This document shows positions 37,414 through 47,702 of a DNA stretch of 64,000 nt, piece after piece. The stretch lies in contig WMKK01000019.1 of the NCBI GenBank assembly GCA_012295225.1, forward strand, positions 62,001 to 126,000. The letters are read 5' to 3'. Below the pieces are notes generated by a model. It had not been told where the DNA came from. It ran no database searches and saw nothing but the letters and a program-made list of their open reading frames with translations. Source of the DNA: Ostreococcus mediterraneus (Eukaryota; Chlorophyta; Mamiellophyceae; Mamiellales; Bathycoccaceae). Numbering within the stretch: position 1 is the first letter of the stretch; each line of letters starts with the position of its first letter. Made by a program: the position numbers and the translations under genes.

Positions 37414-38064
37414 TTACAGTGTTTGAGTCCAATCAAGTCCAAGACGGCTTGCACGTTCTTGGATTGCTCCCGGTGTGCGTCTGTGGATCGTTGCGACTTC
37501 CTCGAGCGTCACTCCACTTTCAATCTCTTGCCTCAATTGATTTTCTTCTTGCTCAGACCACCTAGAACCGCGTCGACTTGTTGACGCAGGCGTTGCGGAG
37601 GGAATAGACATGTTGGCCATGTTGCTAACAAGCTCTTCTTGCTGCGATTCCATTTGTAGGCGTTCAATTTCACAAAGCCACGCGGCTCTACGACGTGGTT
37701 CAGTACTACAACGCCCTTGGTAATGCCCACGAAATCCACATCTACGACACAGGTCGAATTCACCAAAAAAAAGTGTTTTGATCGTCTGTAAGTCATCCAA
37801 GGAGAGCGTATCGCCCTGGAATTCCCATCCCCGAACGCGGTGTATACCGTGTTTCATCATTCGATGCAAAGTCTCTGCTTGTTCCCAACTTCTAAGGTTT
37901 GCTTGGCGTTCAGTTATAGGTTCATAACGCTCGTACATGCCTCCGTGTCTAGAAACTACAGGGGAATTCTTGTGTTGTTCAATACGATTGTCTACATTCC
38001 CACTGCTTCCGACATAAAACCATCCGCTATTAAGCTCATATACATAAACGCCATCACGAGGCAT
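37414..38064 (-). CDS. GIY-YIG nuclease-like protein with zinc knuckle and HTH tail
   Basis: A 216-residue protein in an AT-richer block. The N-terminal GIY-YIG domain shows VYVYELNSGWFYVGSS (GIY and YIG equivalents), an Arg-containing helix NRIEQHK, and a later candidate Glu in SWEQAE. Then DTLSLDDLQTIKTLFFGEF leads to a CCHC-like zinc knuckle CRRCGFRGHYQGRC. The C-terminus has a DNA-binding-like helix set: RWSEQEENQLRQEIESG, then EVATIHRRTPGAIQERASRL. The nuclease family includes homing endonucleases and repair enzymes. The frame is whole. Isolation and composition suggest gain by transfer, which is inference. Confidence 0.7.
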   Translation of the reverse strand: MPRDGVYVYELNSGWFYVGSSGNVDNRIEQHKNSPVVSRHGGMYERYEPITERQANLRSWEQAETLHRMMKHGIHRVRGWEFQGDTLSLDDLQTIKTLFFGEFDLCRRCGFRGHYQGRCSTEPRRRAAWLCEIERLQMESQQEELVSNMANMSIPSATPASTSRRGSRWSEQEENQLRQEIESGVTLEEVATIHRRTPGAIQERASRLGLDWTQTL

Positions 38065-38619
38065 GCTTAAAGCGGTCGATCGTCCACGACGGGGTGGTGA
38101 AGCGCTCTCGGTGACCTACACTTTACAGGAATCTTTCGTTACAGACAGTCCTGGTTAAATGCAAGCCTCGCCCACGCGTGTTAATCTCTCACTCGTCGTG
38201 GTGAGTTCCAACACGGGCGCGGTGTCCCTGTGCCGATGGAGTTCCCCACCAGAAACGTCGTCAGTAGTTTTACATTAATGGCGCGCAGAGCGAGCGCACG
38301 CGTCCGACGCGTCCGACGCGTGACCTCGTCATCGTCGTCGCCGTCGTCGGTCAGCCGCTCGGCGTGACGAGCGTGCTATGCCTCGTATTGTGAACACAAA
38401 CAAGCCTTTGTACGCATGAACAAGGTGTGATGATAATATCAGACGAGTGTATCGCGTGTTTACTCTATTCAAAAATCTATAGAACTAGTAGAGCCATCGC
38501 TTGCTAGTGTAGGTTATCCCCGTAAGGCATTTTTTGGTCTACAGTATCACAACTGCCCCAAACGCGAGGTGCGCCACTCGTTGCGACGCGTCAGTGCCCG
38601 ACGCCGATCGATCCGCACG
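38065..38619. other. Intergenic, no gene seen
   Basis: About 555 bases between the divergent GIY-YIG and AGPase genes. It mixes a GC-rich centre (38280-38380, repeats of CGACGCGTC type) with AT-richer flanks. No coding frame is convincing. A TGATGA box at 38428 was considered as a snoRNA signal and not accepted. Confidence 0.4.
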
Positions 38620-40536
38620 ATGTCGACCGCGTCCACGACGATGATGACCTCGCGCGTGCGCTGCGACGCGCTTCGCGCCCAGTCCAGGTACGTATGCGTG
38701 CGCGTACGCGTTCGCCGCGCGTTCAAGTCGCGGATGGCGGCGCCAGAAGGCGAGGCATGCGATGGTGCCGGTATCTTTTCGAGCGCGTGCGCGTGGATGA
38801 TGGCGTGGATTACGCGTCGTCACGCGCGCGTACGGGTCGTACGGCGCGTGAAATATGGTTTATGTGGTGCCGCACGTGTATGTAGTGATGATTGTCGCGC
38901 GCATGGGGGGATAGAGGCGGTGTGCGTGGGATGAAGGCGGTGGTTTTGGACCGTCGCCGCAGTCGCGACGAGATCGCGTGGATAAGACGTCGGCGGTCGG
39001 GACGGGTGATTCCTCGTCGAATGCACGCGCGAGCGTGGGGTTTTTATGACAATCGTGGCGAATGAATGAAAGTACTGACGTGTGATGTGTGGTTTTTTTG
39101 TTTTTACGCGAATACACAGCCGCCGAAGCGTTGCGAAGAAGCACGCGAGCGTTCGGTGCCAAGCGAACACGCCGCCGATTGACGCGCCGACGCGGTCGTC
39201 GAGCGCTATTGCCAACTCGAAATCCGTTGCGGCGGTGATTTTGGGTGGTGGTGCGGGCACGCGTTTGTACCCGTTGACCAAGTCGCGCGCTAAGCCCGCG
39301 GTGCCGATCGGTGGGGCGTATCGTTTAATCGACGTCCCGATGAGCAACTGCTTAAACTCTGGGATTTCCAAGGTCTACATTTTGACTCAGTTCAACTCGG
39401 CGTCGTTGAACCGTCACTTGGCGCGCACGTACAACTTTGGTAACGGTATCATGTATGGTGGTAATGGTTTCGTCGAGGTACTCGCCGCGACGCAAACTCC
39501 TGGTCAAGGCGGTAAGGAGTGGTTCCAAGGCACCGCCGACGCCGTGCGTCAGTATTGCTGGTTGTTCAACGACGTGAAGAACAAGGATGTCGAAGACGTG
39601 GTGATTCTTTCTGGTGATCACTTGTACCGCATGGATTACATGAAGTTTGTCGAAGCGCACAGAGAAAGCGATGCAGACATTTCCATCGGCGCTTTGCCCG
39701 TGGAGGAAGATCGCGCGAGTGATTTTGGGTTGATGAAGATTGACGCCACTGGGCGCATTACTGAATTTTCTGAAAAGCCAAAGGGCGACAAGTTGCAAAG
39801 CATGAAGGTGGACACCACGGTGTTGGGGTTGTCTCCGGGTGAAGCCAAGGCGAAGCCGTTCATTGCGTCGATGGGTATCTACGTCTTTAAGAAGAAGATG
39901 CTCGTGAAGTTCTTGGATGAGGATTACCCGCAAGACAATGATTTCGGTGGCGAAATCATCCCGCAAGCCGCGCAAGACGGCGCCAAGGTGCAAGCGTACT
40001 TGTTCAACGATTACTGGGAGGACATTGGAACCATCAAGAGCTTCTTCGAGGCCAACTTGAACTTGGCCAAGGACCCGCCGAACTTTGAGTTCTACAACGC
40101 CGAAGCGCCCATCTACACCTCCCCGCGTTTCTTGCCCCCGGCGAAGATTGAGCGATGCCACGTCAAGGATGCCATCATCTCGCACGGCGCCTCCTTGTCG
40201 GATTGCTCCGTGGAAGACGCCATCGTGGGCTTGCGCTCGCGCGTCGAAAAGGGTTGCAAGATCAAGAAGACGATGATTATTGGTGCCGATTACTATGAAA
40301 GCGAAGAAAAGCGCAAGGCTATCATCGCTTCGGGCGGCGTTCCGGTGGGCATTGGCGAAAACACGATCATCGAAAACGCCATCATCGACAAGAACGCGCG
40401 CGTGGGTAAGAACTGCGTCATCACCAACAAGGATAACATTGAAGACCTGCAAGATGAAGAGCGTGGTATCTTCATCCGATCTGGTATCGTCACCATTTTG
40501 CGCAACTCCACCATTCCGGATGGCACCGTCATCTAA
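38620..40536 (+). CDS. ADP-glucose pyrophosphorylase, large-subunit type (two exons)
   Basis: Makes ADP-glucose from ATP and glucose-1-phosphate, the committed step of starch synthesis in the plastid. Exon 1 (38620-38687) encodes a Ser/Thr/Arg-rich transit peptide start; the 432-bp phase-2 intron has donor GTACGT, a CTGAC branch site 45 nt before CACAG, and exon 2 is 39120-40536. The product has 494 residues. Large-type features are [32 protein letters not shown] and the ending [19 protein letters not shown]. Yet the nucleotide loop reads [20 protein letters not shown], keeping the Arg and Lys found in catalytic subunits. Codon use is strongly biased (AAG, AAC, TTC), as in highly expressed genes. 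Confidence 0.93.
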
Positions 40537-40789
40537 AATCCTAGGACATGACTCTTCTCACGCGAGTCTGAACACGCGCGTCGACGTCGGCGTTGACCAC
40601 TCGCTGTAAACATTCAACTTTTGCACAAAAAAACAACACAAAAGACAAACACAACAAAAGCATAGAGCTCAGAAAAACTTGTAACAAGCCAGACGTAGCA
40701 ACGTTTGAATTCATAATTCCATCCACTCGAGCGCACGGCTAAAAATCTGCGTCAACCATCTTGCGCGTCATACGACGCCTCGCCGCGCG

Positions 40790-42616
40790 ATGGGTGGCGA
40801 CGGCGCGCCGAGCGCGGGTGCGTCAAGGCGTAACCCTGCGGTTGAGCTCTACGTGTTTTGTATATGCGCCATTGGATTGATACTGTACGGCTACCCGGTG
40901 GGCGCGAGCTCGGTGATGCTCGGGTCGAACAAGCAGTTCACGAGGGACTTCAACGTAGACGGCGACATCAACGTCCTCGGCGCGCTCTTGGCGTGTAATT
41001 CCGTAGGAGCATTGATAGGAGCATTTATAGCGCTCGTGCCCGTGCGTGGAGTGCCGTTGGCGGATGTATACGGACGCATAAAGTGGATGCGCGCTGGCGC
41101 GGGGTGTTACGTAGCGGGTGGCGCGCTCGCGGCGCTCACACCAGGCGCCGCGACGTCATTGATTGACTTTTCGACATTCATGCCGTTTACATTTAGCGCG
41201 AAGTTTGGGGTGTATTGGTTCGGGACGTGTCGAGTGGTGTATGGGATTGGTATGTCTTTGTGTTACCAGGCGACGGCGGTGTACGTCGCCGAGTTGGCGT
41301 CGCAACGCTCTCGTGGTTTTTACCTCCCCATGATTGCCGTGATGACCATGGTTGGGGATTTAGTTGGAAATTTTGTTGGTTTAGCACTCGAGCCCGCGAG
41401 TGGGTCGTGGCGCATGTTGGCTGCACTTCCAGTACCGTTTGCGTTGGCGTACGCGTATTACGTCGGAAAATGTCCCGACTCGCCGCGGTGGTTGATTTTG
41501 AACGCCACGAACGCTTCAAAGCATAATCGAAGCAGTACGATTGCGACGAATTCGATGTACTACGCACGCAATGACTCCTATGCTGACACCATGGATGACG
41601 ACGTGGATTTGAGACGCGCGAGAGAAACGTTGGCGGTGTTGAAAAGTAAGTCGGCCAACGCGTCGTTTTCCATTTCAGACGCGTGCTTTCGCGGACGACG
41701 GGGTGGCATGCTACGTGTGCTGGAGAATCCAGAACTCCCAGATGCGACGACGAGGGAAGAAATTGAACGCGAGTTGGGGGACATTTTAGCCGTCGTCAAG
41801 GCTTCAGCGGATACGGCGAACCACAACGTGTGCGCGACGCTCAATCAAACCGGGACCAGACGCGCCATGTACGTCGCCTTTGGATTGAGCATTTTGTCCA
41901 TGCTCTCCGGTGCGCCATCACTGACGTATTTTATGAAGCACATGTTCGAAATGACTGGGCACACGCCCATTCGAGCGACGAGCATGACGACTGGTTTGGC
42001 ATTTGTGAGGCTTGTCGTCACGCTCTTTGTCGCGATTTGGCTCGAAACCTTTGGTCGACGAAGGATGCTCCTCATCGGTACAAGCATTCAACTCATGGCG
42101 ACGACGACGTTGTCGTTTATTTTCGATGGCTTGACGTGGATCGAAACCCCCGCGGTGTCTTTTCAAGTCCTTCAAGGCTCGCTCGCCGCCGCGGCGGATT
42201 TCGCCATTTTCGCCAACGCCGTCGGCTTCCACATTGGGTTTTGGGCCTTAGGCTGGACAGTCTCGAACGAACTCTCGCCCTTGCGATCCCGTTCCACTAT
42301 CGTCGCATTAAATGCAGTGTTTTCATGGATTTTATCCATCATCACCGTGCGTTTCTTACCCGCGATGATGGCGAGCCCGGGCATCGGAGTCACGTTTGGA
42401 TTTTGCGCTGGCTCGTTGTTCCTCACCGTGATTTTCGTCTACCTCTACGTCCCCGAAACCAAAGGTCGATCGCTCGAAGAAGTCGAAAGGATTGTCGCCA
42501 AGGCGTTGAGCTTGCGCGACGTCGTGCGTGAGATGAATATCCCCTCGCGCGCGACGCCGACGGATGTCCTCCACCGTCGGCGCTCTGAAGCGTCGCCCCT
42601 TCTCGTCGATCCATGA
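40790..42616 (+). CDS. MFS sugar-porter family transporter
   Basis: A 608-residue 12-helix transporter of the sugar-porter branch. Helix 1 begins FCICAIGLILYGYPVGASS. ADVYGRIKWMRAG after helix 2 is the signature-A loop in altered form. GMSLCYQATAVYVAELASQRSRG stands for the PESPR-adjacent motif, and YVPETKGRSLEEVERIV is the classic PETKG ending. A long hydrophilic loop of about 130 residues between helices 6 and 7 holds several possible glycosylation sites. The substrate is probably a hexose or polyol but is unproven. It has no introns. Confidence 0.88.
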   Translation: MGGDGAPSAGASRRNPAVELYVFCICAIGLILYGYPVGASSVMLGSNKQFTRDFNVDGDINVLGALLACNSVGALIGAFIALVPVRGVPLADVYGRIKWMRAGAGCYVAGGALAALTPGAATSLIDFSTFMPFTFSAKFGVYWFGTCRVVYGIGMSLCYQATAVYVAELASQRSRGFYLPMIAVMTMVGDLVGNFVGLALEPASGSWRMLAALPVPFALAYAYYVGKCPDSPRWLILNATNASKHNRSSTIATNSMYYARNDSYADTMDDDVDLRRARETLAVLKSKSANASFSISDACFRGRRGGMLRVLENPELPDATTREEIERELGDILAVVKASADTANHNVCATLNQTGTRRAMYVAFGLSILSMLSGAPSLTYFMKHMFEMTGHTPIRATSMTTGLAFVRLVVTLFVAIWLETFGRRRMLLIGTSIQLMATTTLSFIFDGLTWIETPAVSFQVLQGSLAAAADFAIFANAVGFHIGFWALGWTVSNELSPLRSRSTIVALNAVFSWILSIITVRFLPAMMASPGIGVTFGFCAGSLFLTVIFVYLYVPETKGRSLEEVERIVAKALSLRDVVREMNIPSRATPTDVLHRRRSEASPLLVDP

Positions 42617-42793
42617 TTCCAATCTTGTACCAACATGATGCATGAATTACATGCAGCGCATTGTATCGTTGTCGTTATCATTAGTCCTTCATAGCAGCAC
42701 TAGAATTTGAATTGATTACAGTCGTAGCGCGAAACGCGCGTCAACCAACTGTCCTCGCGTGAGCTCACCCCACTCATCGACTCCCATCCGTCG

Positions 42794-44416
42794 ATGATCG
42801 CGCGCGTACCATCGCTCGCGCACGGCACGTTCATCGCACGTCCATTCCCGCGCGCGCGCAACATCAAACCCTCGCGCATCGACGCGCAAAGTCCGCGTGT
42901 CCCGGCGCAGCGACAGTGTGCTTTGAGTGCCTCTGCGTCATCACATACCCGCGCGCTCGCCCCTTCCGAGCGCGCATCGCCCGCCGCGCGCGCGGGCGAA
43001 CGCACAGTCGTCGTCGCAGACACCGTCCGCGCGCGCGCGAACGCGCTGAACGACGCCATGTCTGCGCACGTGCGCGTCGCGCTACTCGCGCTCGCGCTCG
43101 CGTTGTGGTTGAGAAAATATAAGCTCTACGCGTCATCATCGACGCCGCGTCGCAAGGTGATCGTCCTCGGCGCAGGTTTCGCCGGCGTTCAAGCTGCGAT
43201 TGATTTACGCGCGCACTGCGACGTGGAGGTGATTGATGGGAAGGAATATTTTGAATTTGTCCCGGGGACGCTGGCGGCGCTCGCGGGCGCGCGGCCGATG
43301 TCGATGTCGACGTTCGCGGATGACGCCGCGGCGCGCGCCCAACGCGCCATCATGGTGCCGTATGCACAGATTTTCAAGGATAAGAGGGTGAAATTTACGT
43401 GTACGCGCGGTCGAGAGATTGATGTGCGGGATGATTGCGTGATTATACGCGGTGAGCGTTCGTCGATGGAGGATGTTCGACTGGCGTACGACGAGCTCAT
43501 CGTCGCTACAGGGAGCGTGTACGCGGGTGTGATCAAGTCTTCTGGCGTTGGGCGGGAAATGACCATGCAAGGGCGGATGGATGCGTACGCTGAGGCGCGG
43601 GCGAGCATCGTTCGCGGGAATACGACGACGATTATCGTTGGAGGAGGCGTCGTCGGCGTGGAGCTCGCCGCCGAGCTCGCCGCTCGAGCGACGAAAGCCA
43701 ATAATGGATCATCCGTGGTGTTATTACACGCCGGAGAGCGATTACTCGATACGTTACCAGATCACATTGGATCGTATGTCACCAAGGCGTTGATTAAGTC
43801 CGGGGTGAAGGTGTACGTCGGACAAAAGTATGAACGAGACGGCGAGAACGCGTTCATCGGCGTCGCGAATAAAAATGTCATTCGCGGCGACTACGTGCTC
43901 ATGGCTATCGGATCCAAGCCCGCCACGGAGTTTTTGAAGCGCGCTACCGATGATGTCGGTGAGAACGCCACGCTAGACGTTCCGCTAGATCAACTCGGTC
44001 GCATACGCATCGATCCATCGACGCGTCGAGTCATCGGCGTCGAGTCCCGAGTCTACGCCGTCGGCGACGTCGCGAGCAAACCTCCCGAGCACATGCTCGC
44101 CTCCTACGCCCACTGGGAAGCCGAATACGTCGCTACGCGCATTAAATACCATGGCAACGCCAAGGCCCTCGCCAAACTCGGCGCGTACGTGCCACCACCG
44201 CGATTAATGGCGATTAGTCTCGGGTCGTTTGACGGCGTCATGGTGTGGGGCGACCGCGTCGTCGCCACAGGTATCGTCGCCGCGATGTTTAAAGCGTTGG
44301 TACAGTTTTGGTTTATTCGATTCTTACCCGCGCCGTACGGCGTGATGAAGATGCTTCCGCACATGCGGTGTGCGCCTCGTGATCCGGCGAGGTTGTCCCC
44401 AGCGTCGTCGAGTTGA
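42794..44416 (+). CDS. FSP1/AIFM2- or NDH-2-like FAD-dependent oxidoreductase
   Basis: A 540-residue flavoprotein with a Ser/Arg/Ala-rich leader and one membrane segment (VRVALLALALALWL). The FAD-binding Rossmann motif is KVIVLGAGFAGVQAA; a second dinucleotide motif TIIVGGGVVGVELAAELA binds NAD(P)H; YAVGDVAS is the C-terminal FAD site. The closing hydrophobic segment (MFKALVQFWFIRFLP) may be a second membrane anchor. Members oxidise NAD(P)H with quinones. Plastid or mitochondrial placement is inferred from the leader. Confidence 0.82.
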   Translation: MIARVPSLAHGTFIARPFPRARNIKPSRIDAQSPRVPAQRQCALSASASSHTRALAPSERASPAARAGERTVVVADTVRARANALNDAMSAHVRVALLALALALWLRKYKLYASSSTPRRKVIVLGAGFAGVQAAIDLRAHCDVEVIDGKEYFEFVPGTLAALAGARPMSMSTFADDAAARAQRAIMVPYAQIFKDKRVKFTCTRGREIDVRDDCVIIRGERSSMEDVRLAYDELIVATGSVYAGVIKSSGVGREMTMQGRMDAYAEARASIVRGNTTTIIVGGGVVGVELAAELAARATKANNGSSVVLLHAGERLLDTLPDHIGSYVTKALIKSGVKVYVGQKYERDGENAFIGVANKNVIRGDYVLMAIGSKPATEFLKRATDDVGENATLDVPLDQLGRIRIDPSTRRVIGVESRVYAVGDVASKPPEHMLASYAHWEAEYVATRIKYHGNAKALAKLGAYVPPPRLMAISLGSFDGVMVWGDRVVATGIVAAMFKALVQFWFIRFLPAPYGVMKMLPHMRCAPRDPARLSPASSS

Positions 44417-44592
44417 ACATTCGCGTTGGACTCGACGCGCGAATGTCAGTTACAAAATTTGGGAGACGAAGAGTCACGCCGCTCGCCAAACCTCGACGCG
44501 TCGCGTGCGACGACCGCCGTGCGCTGGCGACGCGAACGCGTCACGTAGCGCACACATCGACGCGATTGCGGCGCGCGCGACGCACGGACGAC

Positions 44593-45408
44593 ATGGTCAA
44601 GGTGACGTTTGAAACGCCGACGCTGGCGCTGCGCGCGGAGACGCTCTGGCGCGCGCGCACGAGCGCGGTGTTCATGGCGTGTGAACGCGCCGTGTTTGGC
44701 GATTTAGACAGCAGTTTACCATTATATGAGCGTGATAAGGCATTGACGCGCGCGAGATACGTCGTGCGCACGGTTCCGAATGTAACATTACCGTATTTGG
44801 CGCGCAAGGCGCTCGGCATTGGAGCGTCGAGCGGAGGCGCGGGTAAAGGTTTGATTGAAACGTTCGATGATTTTCGCGTCGATGAAGAGCAATCCACGGC
44901 GCCGTACTTGTACGAAGCGAGTTTAACGTCGTACAGTACGTTTTTAAGTCCCAAGAATAGCACCATTCGCGGTGTAATTCGGTGCAAGAGCGTCGATGGC
45001 GATAGCTGCGCGTTGACGCTCAAACTAGAATGTACTATAAAAATGACTGGAATCGGGAGCATTCTCGAGAAAGTCTTAACCAATGCCATAGCGAAAAAGT
45101 TTGAGTTGTACCCAAAAGTCGTGGAGCGGTACGTAGCGGTAATGGAGGCGGAGCGTCGCGCCAGAGATGCACGCGTGGCGTCCGCGGCGTCGCCCGCGTC
45201 GGTGGATTCCGCATCGTCGACTTCGGCTGACATCGAAGACATCGATTTCCACTCGGTGTGCTCCGATCCTGAGAAAATCAGTGCACCCGAGGACAATGAT
45301 ATATTCGAGACCACAGAGCTCGAATATGACACGAATGCCAGCGCGGCGTCGTGTTGCGTGCCTCCTCGACAAATCATGTCGCGGCGGTCGTCCAGCGTCG
45401 TCGCCTAA
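44593..45408 (+). CDS. Possible START-like lipid-binding protein
   Basis: A 271-residue protein with no certain family. The first 190 residues have a PRELI/START-like order: an opening strand KVTFETPTLALRAETLW, a central YLYEASLTSYSTFLSPKNST followed by strands, and a long final helix ending KVVERYVAVMEAERR. The last 80 residues are acidic, Ser-rich and disordered. Such folds carry lipids between membranes, but here that is a guess. An upstream ATG at 44443 would add a basic 50-residue leader. Its stop codon overlaps the stop of the convergent gene at 45405. Confidence 0.5.
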   Translation: MVKVTFETPTLALRAETLWRARTSAVFMACERAVFGDLDSSLPLYERDKALTRARYVVRTVPNVTLPYLARKALGIGASSGGAGKGLIETFDDFRVDEEQSTAPYLYEASLTSYSTFLSPKNSTIRGVIRCKSVDGDSCALTLKLECTIKMTGIGSILEKVLTNAIAKKFELYPKVVERYVAVMEAERRARDARVASAASPASVDSASSTSADIEDIDFHSVCSDPEKISAPEDNDIFETTELEYDTNASAASCCVPPRQIMSRRSSSVVA

Positions 45409-46091
45409 AAGAATCCCATAGCAGCTACTTTTGATTTCACTTTCAAGAACCTTTTCATCTTTTTATTTGGATCGACGCTGGGTGCAGGTACTGCTACGTC
45501 TTTGGATGGGCGCGCGGACGCCAAACTCGAGCGCGGACGCGCCGCGTTCGCGTCTTCGGCGACGCAGCGACGAGCGGCCAAACGCTCATTATACCACTGG
45601 TGCACGAATTCGCCCTGAATAAGCGATGAAATCGTCGTCCCCGGATCGCACTGCGCGTAACGAATTTCTTCATCGAGTCTGCGGTGACTTGGACGCCCAA
45701 ATGTCACCGAGGTATCGATGACTGGATCCACGCCGCGGCGTTCGCCCGTTTTAAGTCGAATGGGCGGGTTTGAGCTGCGGAACTCTGTAACCTCTCTCGA
45801 GTTTGTGATCCCGGACCGCGTAGCGCACTTATCCATAGCCATCAAATCTATACCAGCGATGACGTTTGCGGGTTTCGACTTGAACTCTCTCCATGCGAGT
45901 GTATCACGGACACCGCCGCCGGCGTCTTCGCCACCGCCGCCGCATTTGACTTGTTGGCCAAATGTTTGCTCACGGGCTCCAGAGGGAGCATAAATCAGCG
46001 TATCCCTCTGTCTCCCGACTTCTGCGTGGCGATTAATGAGGACATTTGTCGCGCACGACGCGCGGTCGATACCGATGCGTACGCTCGTCAT
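45405..46091 (-). CDS. CFAP77-like (DUF4483) protein
   Basis: A 228-residue protein whose order of short motifs resembles CFAP77, a microtubule inner protein of cilia: DTLIYAPSGAREQTFGQQV, then IDLMAMDKCATRSGITNSRE with VTEFRSS, then TFGRPSHRR and SLIQGEFVHQWYNER. The match is by eye and of medium strength. The C-terminus is Ser/Pro-rich then basic. If the host is Ostreococcus, which has no flagellum, the gene would be a retained relic or serve another microtubule role. Its TAG stop overlaps the convergent gene's TAA stop. Confidence 0.45.
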   Translation of the reverse strand: MTSVRIGIDRASCATNVLINRHAEVGRQRDTLIYAPSGAREQTFGQQVKCGGGGEDAGGGVRDTLAWREFKSKPANVIAGIDLMAMDKCATRSGITNSREVTEFRSSNPPIRLKTGERRGVDPVIDTSVTFGRPSHRRLDEEIRYAQCDPGTTISSLIQGEFVHQWYNERLAARRCVAEDANAARPRSSLASARPSKDVAVPAPSVDPNKKMKRFLKVKSKVAAMGFF

Positions 46092-46210
46092 CTACCGTGC
46101 GTGATAATGCGGCTTTTAAAAGGTGAGCGGGACAAAAATAGACGGCGCGAGTGTTGTTTGCTATTGATATTTGACTATTGACGAGACTATTTTTTGACTA
46201 GACTATTCTT

Positions 46211-47407
46211 CTACGACCGAGGCTGCGGGTTCGCAGTCGCGAGTTTACCGCCTCCTCGTCCTCGCCCACGTCCGCGTGGCGTCGCGCCCGAAGCCGAGGA
46301 TTTCTGCGTCGTCGCTCGCTCGACGCTTTCCCCATCCGCCAGAGTCTTTGCCGAGTGCGCCGCCGCCCGCGCGAGCCACGATGAATCTTTCCTCGGTCGT
46401 CGCGCCGCTGCGTGCGTTGAACGCACAGGAGGTGGGTCCACTATAGAGCCGGAGCCGGTAGCAGCAGCGACACTCGGCGTAGGCCGCGTAAACGTTGTCG
46501 ATTGGTCGATGACGACGCCTCCCCCGCTCGCGCGCTCGTCGATAATTCCACCCTTGCCATCTTGCACTCGCAACCCATCTCTAAATTTCACGCGTAGGTT
46601 TTCAAGCATTGTTCGCGCATCGGCATTTAACGCGCGAGATAGCTCTCGTTTAGACGACGACGACGGAAACTCCTCCTCTTCGTCCTCCTCCTCGACTCGA
46701 TGTCCCGCCCGCGCGTTAAACTTATCCGCGTCCTCCTTACTCACCACCGCCCGGCACACCGGACACAAATGCACCGCCTGCGCCTCAATTTTCATCGCCT
46801 CTTCGCTCCCACGCGGGTACTCTTTCGCACGCGCGAGTTCCTCTTCAATTTCACACTCGCGCCACGCGTACCACGTCGAAAAGCACTTCGCGTGAAACGC
46901 GTGCCAACACATGTCAACCCTCCCACATCCCTCACGCACGCCTCGCATGTCCTCGCAACAAAACGCACACGTCCCATACGGTGCGTTACACTGTTCCATC
47001 ACCTCTCGAGCGGTGGTGCAGATCAAAGTCAATGCGTATTCGTGCGACGCGAGACATCGAGCCGCGACGTCGGCGAGCGTCGACGTCAACGCCGCCGCGC
47101 GCGCGTCGCTCAATCCTCGATCATCAATCACGCGCACGCGCACAGACGATGACGCAGGGTATGAACCATCATTACGCACGTCTAATTCTATCGTTGCTCT
47201 GACGTAGACGTCATCCGTGCGTGAGGCAGCTGCGCGAGGCGATGCGTCAAATGTGATGCGAATCATGGCATCATCATCCTCTAATCCTTCTGCATGGCTG
47301 TACGCGAGTCTGTCTTCGTCGGCAAACGTGTGATACAGCGCGAGAAGATCGCATTTGAGCTCGTCCGCCACCGCGTCGTCGGTGTCGAGCGCGGCGGCGA
47401 CGTCCAT
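46211..47407 (-). CDS. RNF25-like RWD-RING E3 ubiquitin ligase
   Basis: A 398-residue protein with an N-terminal RWD domain (about 1-140: DELKCDLLALYHTFADED and VRVRVIDDRGLSDARAAAL) and a RING finger starting at GTCAFCCEDM, with MCWHAFHAKCFSTWY and LCPVCRAVV completing the Cys/His set. A 35-residue acidic loop before the last Cys pair is typical of RNF25. The tail ends with Arg-Gly repeats (RGRGRGRGGG) that may bind RNA. RNF25-type ligases ubiquitylate targets on stalled ribosomes in animals. I used ATG 47407; upstream codons begin with GTG. Confidence 0.82.
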   Translation of the reverse strand: MDVAAALDTDDAVADELKCDLLALYHTFADEDRLAYSHAEGLEDDDAMIRITFDASPRAAASRTDDVYVRATIELDVRNDGSYPASSSVRVRVIDDRGLSDARAAALTSTLADVAARCLASHEYALTLICTTAREVMEQCNAPYGTCAFCCEDMRGVREGCGRVDMCWHAFHAKCFSTWYAWRECEIEEELARAKEYPRGSEEAMKIEAQAVHLCPVCRAVVSKEDADKFNARAGHRVEEEDEEEEFPSSSSKRELSRALNADARTMLENLRVKFRDGLRVQDGKGGIIDERASGGGVVIDQSTTFTRPTPSVAAATGSGSIVDPPPVRSTHAAARRPRKDSSWLARAAAHSAKTLADGESVERATTQKSSASGATPRGRGRGRGGGKLATANPQPRS

Positions 47408-47702
47408 GGCGCGCGCGAGGCGTCGCACACTGACGTCTCAAATAAAAGCACATACCTTTATATTTCACACATTACGATCCGTATGTCCGAACTGTGTTTT
47501 TATGTCATTTGCTTGACCTCAAGCCCCATGGTGATGACGTCCATCACATCGCGACGCCGACGACGACGACGACGACGAGCGCGCACGACCGCCCGCGCCA
47601 TCGACGCACTGTGAGTCGTATTCTCTCCCCGAACGCCGCCGCAGTCTCGCGCGCACGCCGCGACGCACAACACACGCGCTTAAAAGCGCGAGGATAAACC
47701 TC

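Noticed and set aside
38425-38470. A C/D-box snoRNA suggested by TGATGA at 38428
   Set aside because: No CTGA D box or closing stem is found at a fitting distance.
39352-40452. A 366-residue reverse frame opposite the AGPase gene
   Set aside because: It is a shadow of strong codon bias on the forward strand; the His/Arg/Val-rich translation has no family.
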